The notes: generated from the letters alone by a model not told the origin. 64,000 bases of DNA from Panax quinquefolius (GCA_020205615.1 CM035170.1:28739568-28803567), one strand, 5' to 3'; positions 21,721 through 33,325 are shown, numbered from the stretch's first letter. Made by a program: numbers and translations.

Positions 21721-22777
21721 TGTCGACGTCGGGATTTTTGGATGTCCCTTTTCGTTACTTGTTCATTGGTTTTCTCATCTTAGGTGAAATTTGTTTGAAA
21801 AAAATAAGTGAAAAAGGTCCGACATGTATAATGTCGACGATAGGACTGTTAAGAGTCGCCAGTTAGTTTTTTAAATGGTTGTACCAACACAACAGAGAAA
21901 AGGTTTGCACATTGACCCAGTGATGTGACACTGATATACGGGTTGGCGAAACCGAGATTCATTTAGGGTCCGGGGACTTGCTTATGCGGGGGGAAGGTGT
22001 TAGGCACCCCCCCGACATCCGTGTTACCATGGTTACCGCCTCTTTTCAAGAAACTATTATCTAAGTGTGTGTTTGTGTGTGTGTGTGGGTCAATGTGCTG
22101 TTATATGAAAGTTGTGCGAGGCCTCTTTCGAACCTATATACACAGGATTTGAATTTATGTAAAAATTCAGTTTTTAGCAAGATATGGCAATGATGTTTTA
22201 TAAAAGAGGTTTTTCAAACCCTGCTACTCAATAGGAATTAAGACCTTTTACACTCCCATTTTTATTAAGTGATCGGCTTGATTGATTTTATTTGACGAAT
22301 GCGAAGCATTCATACGAAAATAATATATATAAAAAATAATCTTGAAATTCCTTCGTGGGTATGGAAACCATCTCGAGAAATACGAGACATCGCAAAAATA
22401 ATTTACAAGTCGCTACAAATGAAAATGTCCATCACGGGAACCGAATCTAGATCCAATGAGATGAATCTGTGATCACATGATTCCTAGGCGCACAAAATAT
22501 TGAAATTTGTATAAAAGCAATAAGGTATATATATAAAAGCGGTAAATATATATATACGAGGCGTGATCACCAACCACGAAACACCTCCATGGGGGATCGA
22601 AAAATATAAATAAAGTTGTAGATACGGCCAACCACCACGAAGGAAACTCCAAAGTGATGTAATGTAAATAAAGTCAGAATATGCCAATCGCCACGAAGTA
22701 AACTCTAAAGCGGGGACGAAATGTAAAGAAAGTCAGAAAAACTATCAACTCATCACGAAGGGAACTCAAGCAGACAA

Positions 22778-22782
<5 letters not shown>

Positions 22783-22828
<46 letters not shown>
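22783..22828. repeat. (AT)n microsatellite in 3' LTR of B
   Basis: About 23 AT dinucleotides. Further TA tracts at 23085-23106 and 23168-23215 belong to the adjoining tandem repeat. The equivalent tract in the other LTR is where element C inserted. Confidence 0.95.
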
Positions 22829-22837
<9 letters not shown>

Positions 22838-23160
22838 AGAAAGCAATAAACGCATCGGATGTAAAATCCAGGCTCATCGAACATAGTTCGACCACAGTTC
22901 ATATATATAAGTATATATATATAAAAGCGAGTAAACGCACCAGACCAAAGTCTAGGCTCATCGAACAAAGTCCGACACACAGTTGATATATATAAGTGTA
23001 TATATATATATAAGCGAATAAATGCACTGGCATCAAGTTCAGGCTCATCGAACAAAGTCCGATGCATAATTAATATATATAAGTATATATATATATATAT
23101 ATATATTAAAGCGATAAGAACGCCTGCATCAAGTTCAGCTCAATCGAGGCATAACTCGAT
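22829..23160. repeat. Tandem repeat of about 85-100 bp in 3' LTR of B
   Basis: Four units, each with an AAACGCA block, GGCTCATCGAACA and AAGTCCGA, and a TATATATAAGTATATATATA spacer. The same array is at about 51531-51870 in the 5' LTR. Confidence 0.85.
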
Positions 23161-23524
23161 AATGTTAGTCAATATATATATAAATATATATATATATAAT
23201 ATATATATATATATACAGACCGAAGGAAAAACCACGATCGATGTCCGGCAAAAGCAAGCAACACGACTCTCAACGTGTAGAAGGGTGTGTCAAAGATGAA
23301 GAAAAGACTCTAAAGTGTGTGAGAAGGCTTACACCGACCGATAAAAAGGGCTTCTATATCTTTAGAGTGGGTAAACACTGGGCTTTTGTGGGTACAAAAG
23401 AGACTATATATGAGCTCACAGGTGTTTGAAAGTGGGAAAATACACTGTATGGCGAGTGTAGAGCAAATTGTGCAGGGTTTCCCCGTCTTTTTTTTTAAAA
23501 AAAAAATCAGCAACCCAAGCCTCT

Positions 23525-23532
23525 TATTTATA
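23525..23532 (-). promoter_or_regulatory. LTR TATA box of B (3' LTR)
   Basis: TATTTATA on the plus strand, giving CTATAAATAAG on the element strand. The same box lies at 61851-61858 in the 5' LTR, where it would drive the element. Confidence 0.6.
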
Positions 23533-24096
23533 GGCAAAAGATGCCGCAGGTGTACCAGAGGCGGGTCGGGTCGGTCCGGTTCTGTCAGGTCGGGTCATCT
23601 CGAAGTACGTGCACTCAGGCACTATAATGTCCACTCAGATTTTGAGAAATGCAATCCGAGCATCCGTTTTGAGGTATTCATGACCTATTTCGGACCGCCG
23701 TTGTCGAGAGTTATACGATGGCATGGGATTAGAGTTTGTACAAAGTCTTTGAAGATGGGACGATGCCCTCCGGTCTTCAAGCTTCAACTTTCATCCGCTA
23801 CCCCGCATAATCAGTCACCGGATTGGTTAGCCTTGTGGGACATTGTTGCGTAGAGACGAGACGATGGCATCGTGTTGACAAGATGGCAATGTTGCCCTCA
23901 CCGTTATTCTTGCTTGGATTGGGCCGATAGCGACGCGTTGCTCGAGACTTCGGCCGAGATTGGATCGCCGCATTTGTTGAAGATCCTCATTGTCATCTTT
24001 GAGGTGTGCTGTCTTCCCGATGTGATTACCGTGTTGGCACAATGTATTTCGCCAGTGAGTGCCGAGATTGAAGTCGATGGCATTTGAAACAAGCAT

Positions 24097-24265
24097 TTCT
24101 GGGGTTATCTCCGAAACTGCATTCCTTGGGGTTATCACCAAGGTTGGTGACTATTCCCATGGTTGGGACTGAGACTGGATACCTCGGGGTTATCTCCGAG
24201 ATTAATCGGTCTTCTTTGGTGTGTATTCCGGTATTGTATCTATAGGTCTCGGGGTTAAATCCGAG
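24097..24265. repeat. Group of GGGGTTATC hairpins in 3' LTR of B
   Basis: Four short inverted repeats share a GGGTTA core: near 24097-24116, CCTTGGGGTTATCACCAAGG (24124-24143), CTCGGGGTTATCTCCGAG (24183-24200) and CTCGGGGTTAAATCCGAG (24248-24265). Stem bases differ between units but remain paired. Counterparts lie at about 62427-62605. Confidence 0.75.
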
Positions 24266-24425
24266 GTTAAATCATTACTCTGATTACGATCCGGGTTAAT
24301 CTTTGAACTTCCGATAGTATCCGGTTGTGGATTTGGATTATCTTTCGTGGTTCTCTCTTAAAAGATGAATCTGTCCTCCTATAATGTTAAGAATGATGAG
24401 TACAAAAAAATTTCGAGTGTCTACA

Positions 24426-24440
24426 GATGCCCTCTCATCA
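24426..24440 (-). other. Polypurine tract of element B
   Basis: On the element strand ATGAGAGGGCATC runs directly into the 3' LTR start TGTAGACACTCG, the expected place for the plus-strand primer. Confidence 0.7.
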
Positions 24441-25199
24441 TACTCATGCATGGCGATGCATGGGTAGGATAAAGAATCCTAGACACTTGAAATGCAACAA
24501 GATAAACATGGTGCTAAAGGGTAAGAACATGATGCAAATGTATGATGCATATATATTTGGTTGTGGCCCAACATGCCGGGATGATTGCCGTTCCTCGCTA
24601 CTTCAACCGGGATTGGGAAAATCGACCGGATCGATGTGCAAGTTGAATCATTAGATATTGGTGTTGGAGTTATCACCAAATTCCTGTATTCTTGATAACG
24701 ACTTGATGTCAAGGGGCATCTCTTATGTGTAAGAGATCCGGGATAAAGCTTGATCTATTTGAGGATGTGTATAACATATTCCATCATCTATCCTCTTGGA
24801 TAATGTTGACCTCTCCTGGTTAGTATCGCCAGAACACGTCATGATTCTGTTGGATTTACTATCAACAGCAAATGCTGTCAGGGATGCCTAATCTTCGTTG
24901 ACTTGTGAATCAACGGCTAAAACATCCTGTGGGATATGCTATCAAGGTTGCTTGGTCTTTGTTGATGTGTGAATCAACGGCTGAAACTCTGTGAGGAGAT
25001 CGTCAAGGTTGCTTGACATTTGCTAACGTGTATATCAATGGAGCATTGCATTGTGACCCCCGTCGGGGATCCGCTGGGGAATATGAGCATCTGGGTATGA
25101 GAACCTCGAACAGCTCTATAGCTCTGACATGTTTAAACGCTATCGGCTGAAATAATGTCAAGGCTACTTGACCTTCGTTGATAGAATTGTCAACGGATG
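24441..25199. other. 3' noncoding region of B with diverged repeats
   Basis: No open frame of note. From about 24840 to 25160, segments with GTGAATCAACGGCTRAAAC and TCAAGGTTGCTTG recur at about 75-80 nt as imperfect direct repeats, and one copy of the ACCCCCGTCGGGGAT unit lies at about 25057-25071. Confidence 0.6.
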
Positions 25200-25324
25200 A
25201 ACGTGTTGTAACCCCTACCGGGGATCTACGTGGTAACCCCCGTCGGGGACTCACGTTGTAACCCCCGTAGGGGATTCACGTTGTAACCCCCGTTGGGGAT
25301 TCACGTTGTAACCCCGTCAGGGAT
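25200..25324. repeat. Five-copy 25-nt tandem repeat (ACGTTGTAACCCCCGTNGGGG)
   Basis: Five units of 25 nt differ mainly at one position in the centre (C, A or T). Each has a short CCCC/GGGG inverted repeat. The array ends directly before the antisense ORF begins to look like DUF7745. Confidence 0.9.
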
Positions 25325-26876
25325 AGTTTTGGCACCCATGAGTTGACTCCAACTCTGGAGGAGTGTGCCCGTTTGACGATGCTGCCCCTAGACCGACCTT
25401 GCGTACACATGGCTTTGGGAGACATGAGTAGACGATTCATGACTCTCACAGGATTAAGGCACAAAGTGGTACAAGATGAGCTGACATCTGGCCATATGAT
25501 CTCTCAACGTTTTCTGTATGACAGATTTGGTGTGGAGGATAGGTACTCACAACATTTAGGGGATTTTACCATGTCGGAGGATCATTGGCGTTCGGCCAAA
25601 GTTGATGTACTGATACTATGTGTACTGTCATACGTGTACATGTCGCGGTACATGGATGAGATAGATATAGGTGTTATTATGGCGGTGAGAGCTCTCAGGG
25701 AGGGTCGTACCATTGTACCTATGATTGTGGCAGAGACCTTGAGATCAGCGTCCCCATCTGCATCGTACTTTTCCGTCGTGTGTGTTTACTGTGGAGTTCT
25801 ATCATCTTTCGTATGTGTGGGTTTATGTCACATTTGCGACCAGTTGGTACATTTAGACGGCACAGGTATTGTTTCTCCCATGAGGTGGCTATGTCGTATT
25901 CCTTTCAGCCATCGGAGTGTGTAGATGCTCAGTCCTGGTCCGCATTTTTGGCAGATATCCGAGATCCATTTAGCATATTGTTGTGCTCGGGGCTTTTCTC
26001 ACCATACAGCTTCATTACTCATGCTCCGGGCATGGATTTCCTCCCTTTGGCTGGCTTGAGGGGCATGACGACTTATCATCCATTGGACATGATGTCGCGA
26101 TTTGACCGATTCAAGGATTTTATCCTTTCAAGGGGCGGCGGTCGGTAACTTAACTTCTCGATACCTCTCGATGAGGACCGATCTCAGATATATCGCTTCT
26201 CGGGATCGGCGTGAGCTAGCCGCTTTTCCCCCGCCATCGTCCGGTTATTCCGCAGAGTACTCCGCATGGATGAAATGAAGGTTTTATCGGCTGCAGCAGT
26301 ATTTGCAGTACCGGATATTGAGTTAGACGATGTAGAGCCTATAGAGGACATTGATACCTACATCGAGGAGGATACCGTTGGGTTGCCAAAAGATTTCTTC
26401 CTGGATTCTCCTAGTACCAAGATTTTGATCCAAAGACTTAAGACTCGGCCTGATTTTAGAGCGAGTCTTCATCCGATGACCTTTGAGAGAGACCAGATTC
26501 GATCTATGATGTCGATCGCTCTTGATGTGAGGGACGCCACCTATTAGAGAGAGAGACGAGGCATTAGCTCAGAGATGCCACCGTTGTTGAGCGGGATGAG
26601 GCCAGTCGATAGAAGCGTAGTGATAGTTGAGCGGGATAGTGCTATATCTCGCCCGGGATGTGGTACATCACGGATAAGATCGTCATGAGGTCCCTTACCA
26701 CCGCTTATGATCGCAGAGATGAGTGCTTATATCGATGAGCATATGGTCATCATGCGGATGGCTACTGAGATCTGTTGGGTCGTGTGGATATTCTTATCCG
26801 TGAGACTACTGACTTTACCTCCTTCATCCGAGAGGATACCATGTTGGTCTTGCTAGCTCACATGTACCTCGATTAA
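25319..26876 (+). pseudogene. Antisense DUF7745/plant-mobile-domain-like ORF of element B
   Basis: This frame is on the plus strand, opposite to B, between INT and the 3' LTR. It starts with ELTPTLEECARLTMLP (open frame 25343-25924), passes a KVDVLILCVLSYVYMSRYMD segment and IVPMIVAETLRSAS, shifts frame near 25800, and continues 25780-26148 with CGFMSHLRP, DPFSILLCSG and LPLAGLRGMTTYHPLD. It shifts again at 26160-26265 (RYIASRDRRELAAF) into an acidic frame at 26266-26547. This order is that of DUF7745/PMD-like proteins, and such antisense extra ORFs are known from Tat-lineage elements. Function is unknown; an ORF captured from a host or MULE-type source is the usual idea. Three or more frame breaks make it a pseudogene. 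After 26548 only charged fragments remain. Confidence 0.72.
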
Positions 26877-28029
26877 GTAGATGATCTTGTATTTACCGCA
26901 TGCACTAGCTTAGCCATTTTGTCATGTACAGCTTCACATTGTATATATATCAAACAAAGATTATATATGATAGGGAAATATATTTTTGGATCACTCCCCT
27001 TTTAGATATGCCTTGTTATTTGCTTGATATTTTGCCTGCTGCTTCAGGGCTTGTGATCTTGATGAATTCTGAATTCTTCCTTGGTGGATGGACATTGAGC
27101 TGTCTTTGGATAGTTCAGAATGGATCATCGATCTATGTATATCCCTACCATCTTTGGTGTCTTGGGACTTGTTTCTGAATGGAAATGTGGAGAGGAATAT
27201 GGCTTTCCTCTCTGAGATTGACCGCACCACAGATGGTCGCCAGTACTTCTATTTAGGAGAAGCCTAGTTAATTCCACCTCTTATGGTTTAGTATTGCTCT
27301 TCGAGGTATGACCGCAGCTTAGATGGTCGTCGAATCTCCTATTTGGGAGGAGTTCAGGTAATTCCATCCCTTTGGTCTGAAGCCGAATGAAATGTAGTGG
27401 ATTGAAAGAGAATCCCAATACCCGCTGACAATGGTTTGTATTTTGGTAGGGGTGAGACCGCACTTTCATGAATGGTCGCCACGCATCTCTATTGAAGAGG
27501 AGATCAGGTCTGCGTAGTTCGAACCTGGTGTAAGAGGTTCAACGCTGTATATGGCTGATATGGTGTAGGAATGTTTTTGGTTGTTTTTGCTTTTGTAAGG
27601 AAAAGAGGGTAGAAATGTTTTTGTTGTTTTTGTTTTATTGCGACCGGGCCATGTAACATGGTTACCTACGTACTCCTATTGAAGAGGAGATTAGGTCGAC
27701 GTAGTTCACCCCTCAAGGCGAGAAGAAAAGCGTAATCCCATGTGCAGGTCAAAGTGCGGGGTGGAGAAAGTTTAATCCTAGGTTGAGGATAAACTGCAGG
27801 CAGGAGAAGTTTGATCCCATGTATGGGTAGCCAAACTGCGAACGCAAGAGGTTCAATCCACGGTGGGATGACCTAAGTTGTATGAGCGCAAAGGAGAAAG
27901 CCAGGCTGCTGGCTTGAAGAGTATGTTTCCCTGAGGGGCAAAGTGTAGCAAGTTGTAGGTGGTAAAGGGTTAAAGAACCGGAATGACTGGTGACCTAATG
28001 ATGATGCACTAGGGTGTTTGCTGGTTACT
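26877..28029. other. Noncoding region of B between antisense ORF and INT end, with diverged repeats
   Basis: At 27210-27720 segments with TGACCGCA...GATGGTCG, an AGGAGA...AGGT piece and TTCCA recur every 90-130 nt. At 27720-27860 AAT/GATCCCATG- and AAACTGC-type segments recur at about 50 nt. Short frames here are not protein-like. Confidence 0.55.
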
Positions 28030-29389
28030 TCAGACATAATACTGTTTCACGGTGTCTGAGTTGATGAGTTGTGGAAATTCATCGCCGTCCATTTCTTGTA
28101 ATATGAGAGCGCCTCTTGTCAATACTTCTTTGACAATAAACGGGCCTTCCCAGTTAGGAGCGAATTTTCCTTTGGACTGATCTTGATTGTCAAGAATCTT
28201 CTTCAGAACCAAGTTATGTTGTTTAAATTGCCGTAGCCGGAGTTTTTTATTGTAGGATCTGGCGATCCTTTACTGATATAGCGGACCATGGAAGATAGCC
28301 GCGGTTCGCCTTTCGTCTACCAGAGACAATTGGTGATACCTGTCTTGTACCCATTGGTTTTCATCCAGCTGAGCATCGATCAACACTCTGAGAGATTCCA
28401 TCTCAACTTCTATGGGGATCACTACTTCCATCCCATAGGTTAAAGCGTAGGGGGTTGCCCCAGTTGAAGTACGCATTGTGGTTCAGTAGGCTAACAGAGT
28501 AAGAGGCAACAGGTTAGGCTAATCTTTGTGGTTGGCTGACAACTTTTGCATAATCTTCTTGATATTTTTGTTAGCAAGCTTCAACAAAGACCGCTCATCT
28601 TCTACGATAGATGACGAGAGAGTTAAGATGTTTGATGTGGAATTTATCGCATAACTCCTCCATCATTTTGTTGTTGAGGTTTTGGCATTGTTCTCGACAC
28701 AATCACCTCGGTTGTCCATATCGACAAACGACATTGTTTCGATGAAAGCAATGATGACTTCTTTAGTGACCCCGGGGGAAGGAGGTCGCTTCACCCACTT
28801 GGTGAAGTAGTCGATCATGGTGAAGATAAATCAATGACCATTACGGCTTTAGGCTCAATGGGCCCAATAACGTCCATTCCCCACATTGAGAAGGGCCAAG
28901 GCGAACTCATATTGTGGAGCTCCCGTGGAGGGGCGTGTATAGCATTCCCATGAATCTGGCACTGATAGCATCTTTTAACGTGGTCATGGCAATCAGCCTT
29001 GAGAGATAACCAATAATGACCCATCCTAAGGACTTTCTTGACAAGGAGGGAGCCACTCATGTGGGGGCCACAGACTCCACCATGGATTTCATCCATAAGC
29101 CTTTGGGCTTGATCTTTGTCTAGACACCTGAGGAGACCTAGTCCTGCATCTCTTTTATAGAGCCCATCTCCACTCAAGTAGAACTTCATAGCAAGTCGAT
29201 GGATCCGCCTTTTCTCAGTCAGGCTCGCCTCAGCGGGTGTAGATCCATCTCGCAGATATTCCTTGATATGCTGATACCATGGAGGTTGGATGGGAGGTAG
29301 CTCATCCGATACTTCTCCAAGATAATTTCCATAGGCTGGAGCCTTGTGCAGGGAAATTGTGACTCTTGGCAAGTGTTCCTTGTCTGATA
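28030..29389 (-). pseudogene. Integrase of element B
   Basis: Read on the minus strand from the right. The zinc domain has EIHGGVCGPHMSG and HVKRCYQCQIHGN (about 29097-28945); the core opens with MWGMDVIGPIEPKA (about 28880-28840), holding the first acidic D, then the frame breaks at 28815. Scattered pieces of the core follow. The next open stretch (28476-28270) gives GATPYALTYGMEVVIPIE, typical of the core's end, and 28212-28030 gives FAPNWEGPFIVKEV...INSDTVKQYY, the Tat integrase C-terminus, with a stop at 28030. The second D and the E lie in the damaged 28490-28800 part and cannot be placed safely. Confidence 0.85.
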
Positions 29390-30299
29390 TGCGAATCAAG
29401 GAGGCCAAAGTTGCTAATGTGTCCGCGAAATCATTCCTATTACGAGGAATGTGTAAAAAGGAGATTTCTTCGAACTCCAAAGCCATCTTCAAAACTCCGC
29501 CATGGTAAGGCAAAGAAATGTAGTTCCTTGGTTTGATAGACTCGGTGGATTGTCTGATTACCAACTCCGAATCTCCAAGGACAGTTAACCGCTTGATGCC
29601 CATTGAACGGGCAAGTTTTAGCCCCATGAGACAACCTTCATACTCAGCCGTATTGTTGGTCTTTGATAAATTGTAATTTGACTCAAGAACGGATACTGCT
29701 TCCCCGTGACGAGATACTAGAATTGCTCCCAGCTCCGTAACCTTCCATGTTAATGTACTCCATCAAAATACATCTTCTATGATTGGCGTGTATTGCATGA
29801 GATGGTGTTCATTGCCGCTTGTATTACTCTTCATCGAGGAAATATGTTTCCAAGGGTTTGAAATCCCCGGAAGGTCACGACGGCCATTGATCTCGCAATT
29901 CCTCGACCTTTGATGGACTTTTGAGTCACATATACAATGTCAAATTGTTGTAGGATCAATCGACATCCGGATGTACCGGTAGTTCAATATGGGTTTATTG
30001 AACACGCATTGAGAGGATCCACGCGGATATGAGATGGGTTGTGTGACCATGGAGGTAATCTTTGTAACCTCATGGAAGCCCATGCTAAAGCACAACACGC
30101 CTTCTCGATCGAGTGTACTTGTGTTCACCGCCGCATTGAACCTTTTCTTGAGGTAATAGATAGCTCGTTCTTGGCCTCTATCGCCTTTTCTGTCCCCATC
30201 ATACAAATTCTGGCATTGTCACTTATGGATGTGTACATGAATGTGGGAACATCATCCTCGGGTGGTACCAAGTCGAGCTTTGACTAGTTATTTCTTGAT
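29390..30299 (-). pseudogene. RT connection and RNase H of element B
   Basis: After an FSFGL-type RT, the minus strand shows TEKEIRGFLGRINFI (about 30452-30405) and NGMMSANAFLTI-like connection pieces. RNase H is clearest near 29700-29390: NNTAEYEGCLMGLKLA with the catalytic E, VLGDSELVIRQ with the catalytic D, and HIPRNRNDFADTLATLASL. The last part is in the same open frame (29627-28815) as the integrase zinc domain. The first half (29720-30300) is badly frameshifted. Confidence 0.78.
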
Positions 30300-31490
30300 T
30301 GTAAGGAAGGCATTCGCACTCATCATTCCATTTCATGGAGGAGTTTTTCCTTAATAACTTGAATATTGGCTCACGTGTTGCGTGAGTCGGAGATAAACCT
30401 CGCCGATGAAGTTGATCCTTCCCAAAAATCCACGTATTTCCTTCTCTGTCTAAGGAATGGGCATTTCTATGATGGTTTGGATTTTGGTAGGATCCAGCTC
30501 AATCCCTTTGTGGCTGACTAGAAATCCTAGCAACTTGCCTGACTTGACGCTAAAGGCGCACTTAGCTGGATTCAACTTCAAGTTGTACTTACGCAACCTG
30601 TTGAACAACTTTCTGAGATGGTCTAGATGGTCATCCTCCTTCCGAGACTTGACAATGATGTCATCCACGTAGATCTCAATCTCTTTATGCATTAAGTCGT
30701 GGAAAAGAGCCATCATAGCTCGTTGATAGGTAGCTCCGGCATTGATGAGGCCGAATGACAATCGTCTATAGCAAAAAGTTCCCCAAGGAGTGATGAAAGA
30801 AGTCTTCTCACGATCTTCCTCGGCAACCATGATCTGATGGTACCCCGCAGCAATCAGAAAAGGAGTACATATGTCGATTGAAAGCAAGATTGTCAATGAG
30901 AATGTGGATAAATGGCACGGGAAAGCTATCTTTTAAGCAAGCTTTGTTCAAGTCCCTATAATCCACGCAAACTCACACCTTCCCTCCAGGTTTAGGTACA
31001 GGCACGATGTTGGATATCCACTCAGGATATGTAGACACCATGATGATGTCAGCTTGAAATTATTTCACAATCTCTTCTTTCACCTTTAAACTCCACTCAG
31101 GTTTCAATCGCCTGAGCTTTTGCTTGATCGGCTTAAATCCCTCTTGAATGGGAAGGCGATGAAGGACAATGTCAGTGGATAAACCCACCATGTCTTCATG
31201 AGATCATGCAAACACATCCTGGAATTGTGTTAATAGCATAACCATGTCATTCCGTTGGTTTGGGATAAGGTCTGAACCAATCTGGATTAACTTAGGGCTT
31301 TCTAAGGTTCTGAGATTGAAAGAAGTGGTTTGATTAAGGTTGGGATTGGGTTTGTCTTTGACCCATTCTTGAATTTCTGGAGGCACCTCAATGTCATCCT
31401 GGGGATCCATCAAGGCTGAATTCATCTCTACATCAAAGGTACAATCCTTGTGTAGGAGAGGCATCGTATCTGCAAATACAGGCACATCTA
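30300..31490 (-). pseudogene. Reverse transcriptase of element B
   Basis: The minus-strand frame 31485-31204 ends LLTQFQDVFA and, past a stop, continues SHEDMVGL, PEWSLKVKEEIVK and WISNIVPVPKPGGKV as in Tat RTs. The frame 30896-30450 holds the palm: GYHQIMVAEEDREKTSF, LSFGLINAGATYQRAM, an intact catalytic YVDD at residues 76-79, and LKLNPAKCAFSV with LLGFLVSHKGIE. Upstream of 31485 a TTTTGTTTCAG acceptor-like site marks the end of the presumed intron. Stops at about 31204 and 30897 disrupt it. Confidence 0.85.
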
Positions 31491-31631
31491 AATTCAGAGT
31501 CCTGAAACAAAATATGCTTTCACTTAGTATATATGAAATGGGTTAATCATACACAGTGTTAGTATATACTGGGAAAATAAACTACTAATACTATACAGAA
31601 AAGTAAGCAGTTATTGTATCTACAGGGCAGA
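31491..31631 (-). promoter_or_regulatory. End of the presumed PR/RT intron of B, with 3' splice-site-like sequence
   Basis: On the minus strand an AT-rich stretch ends TTTTGTTTCAG (about 31512-31502), directly before the RT reading frame. Ogre-type Tat elements are known to have an intron at this position. D is inserted on its far side. No donor could be fixed. Confidence 0.45.
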
Positions 31632-32714
31632 TGTAACGACCCCAAAATAGGTCCATTCCATCCAACCCATTCTGAGTCGCCAAATACATGGTACAGAAAA
31701 CAACTACAACTTTATTACAACAATTATCGTGCAAAATACAACAACACTTATGCTATGAGTTTGGATACAAATATATACCAACTGTAACTCTGGACACCAA
31801 CTTTAGATAGCACGTCACAATGACACCTTACATAAAGGTATAGTCAAAAACTGTTTTAGAAATTAGAATCTTTAGGAAGTGCTCAAGGAAACCTTCGTAC
31901 ATGGGAGGCCATGCTTCTAGGTTATAATAGATATCATATGGCCACAAAATTATCCTCGGTCAATCTAATAGACCCCAAAGAAAAAACGAGAAGATTACTA
32001 TCATATTCTTCCCAATGGCGAGTCTTCTCTTGACATATCATTATCTCCATTGTCTCTAATTGGGAATTAAACTCCAAACAAACATCAAGATTATATAGGT
32101 AGTGCTTGTAAATATACTCAAAGAAGTGGATGAGCACAACCTCGTCTTATGATGACACGAGGTTGTATGTCATTAGACATCTTGTATGATAGTGGCAAAA
32201 CACCCTTCCAAGTTAAATTCACCTCACCCTCAACATCTATAGACCACCGCTCTATTCCTCGTTATCCCCTCCGACCCAAATACACTTTTATTACCTGAAA
32301 GGAATTTGTGAAATAAAAGGGTGAGCACAACTAGCTCAGTAAAGAATATCATGACTAAAGATAAATAAATTATCAATAGCCTTCAACAATAATAAATCGT
32401 AGATTTAGAACATATATGGTAGATGATAAAACTTTTCAACCATAGTCATAATGAACGAAAGCAATCCATTAGAAGAGTCAAATAGACCATAAAGTCTATT
32501 ATCTACTCCATGTTAAAAGTCCACCAACAATGTTTTATCCCTGTAACATCAATCAACAATTCCTGTCCACAATCACATGTATAACTCATAATCGTAATTG
32601 TAGTTCTAAATTCCTTTCCTCATCCAGGACAAAGATAATTTTCATCACCTGAAACATCAAAGATTATGGTTATACCAAATCACAGTTCATGTTCATAATC
32701 CTACTAATAAATTC

Positions 32715-32925
32715 ATCTTTGCACTACGGCCAAAGATATACATCAACAAGTCATCTTTGCACTACAAGCCAAAGATATTCATCAACAAGTCATCTTTGCA
32801 CTACAGGCCAAAGATATTCATCACCGTCATGTTCATCTAAATACCTGTTCATCTTTGCACTACGGGCCAAAGATATTCATCAGAAATCATTCATCTTTGC
32901 ACTACAGGCCAAAGATATTCAGTTA
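32715..32925 (-). repeat. Stem-loop minisatellite in D LTR 1
   Basis: Five units of CATCTTTGCACTAC followed by GGCCAAAGATATTCATC; the arms ATCTTTG and CAAAGAT pair. Confidence 0.85.
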
Positions 32926-33159
32926 TATCATCATTTAGGACTAAGGATGATGAAAAATATATATTTTAAAGAAAACGAATCCAGTGAAGCAAAAGAACAA
33001 ATATTAAGTATTCGTACTTTAAATAATTCCCATTCAAAAATACTTCATAAATAACCAGAGTTGGGTAAAATTCAAGAATGATCAAAACATGGATACAATC
33101 AAAGCTAGTATCCAGAATAGATATTTTGGACAAAAAGAAGAAATTTCATTTTTCGGTGA

Positions 33160-33325
33160 ATAGTGTCGTATTCGTGAATAGTGTCGTATACGTGAATAGT
33201 GTTGTATACGTGAATAGTAACTCCGACACCAAAAGATAGAAATTTCACAAAAAACATCATCATGCTTCGTGAATAGTACTCATGAATAGTAACTCGTGAA
33301 TAGTAACTCATGAATAGTAACCCCG
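33160..33325 (-). repeat. GTGAATAGTAACTC minisatellite in D LTR 1
   Basis: About nine units of 14-17 nt, the inverse complement of the array in element A. Confidence 0.85.

Larger units (their letters stand above)
21721..24425 (-). repeat. 3' LTR of element B (left copy)
   Basis: A 2.7-kb repeat, pairing with 50443-51914 joined to 61545-62743 (2.67 kb). Plus-strand ends are TGTCGACGTCGG and GTGTCTACA. It holds a (GT)n run at about 22063-22086, a TA tract with a tandem repeat at 22783-23215, a TATA box at 23525 and a hairpin group at 24097-24265. A 155-codon and other small frames in it are not kept in the second LTR. Confidence 0.92.

Noticed and set aside
22674..23067. Open frames rich in IYIYIYIY on the minus strand (also near 51389-51970)
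   Set aside because: They are translations of (TA)n microsatellites and the tandem repeat in the B LTRs, with no protein character.
23386..23853. 155-codon plus-strand frame in the B 3' LTR
   Set aside because: The matching part of the other LTR (61750-62200) breaks the frame; no domain is visible.
32715..32925. CRISPR-like array of regularly spaced repeats
   Set aside because: Units are contiguous or nearly so, spacers are not unique, and the setting is a plant LTR.
32689..33054. 121-codon frame and similar ones at 36200-36726, 40039-40407, 43805-44017 and 52394-52696
   Set aside because: They read through the stem-loop minisatellite (HLCTTGQRYSS-type repeats); frame and length change between LTR copies.
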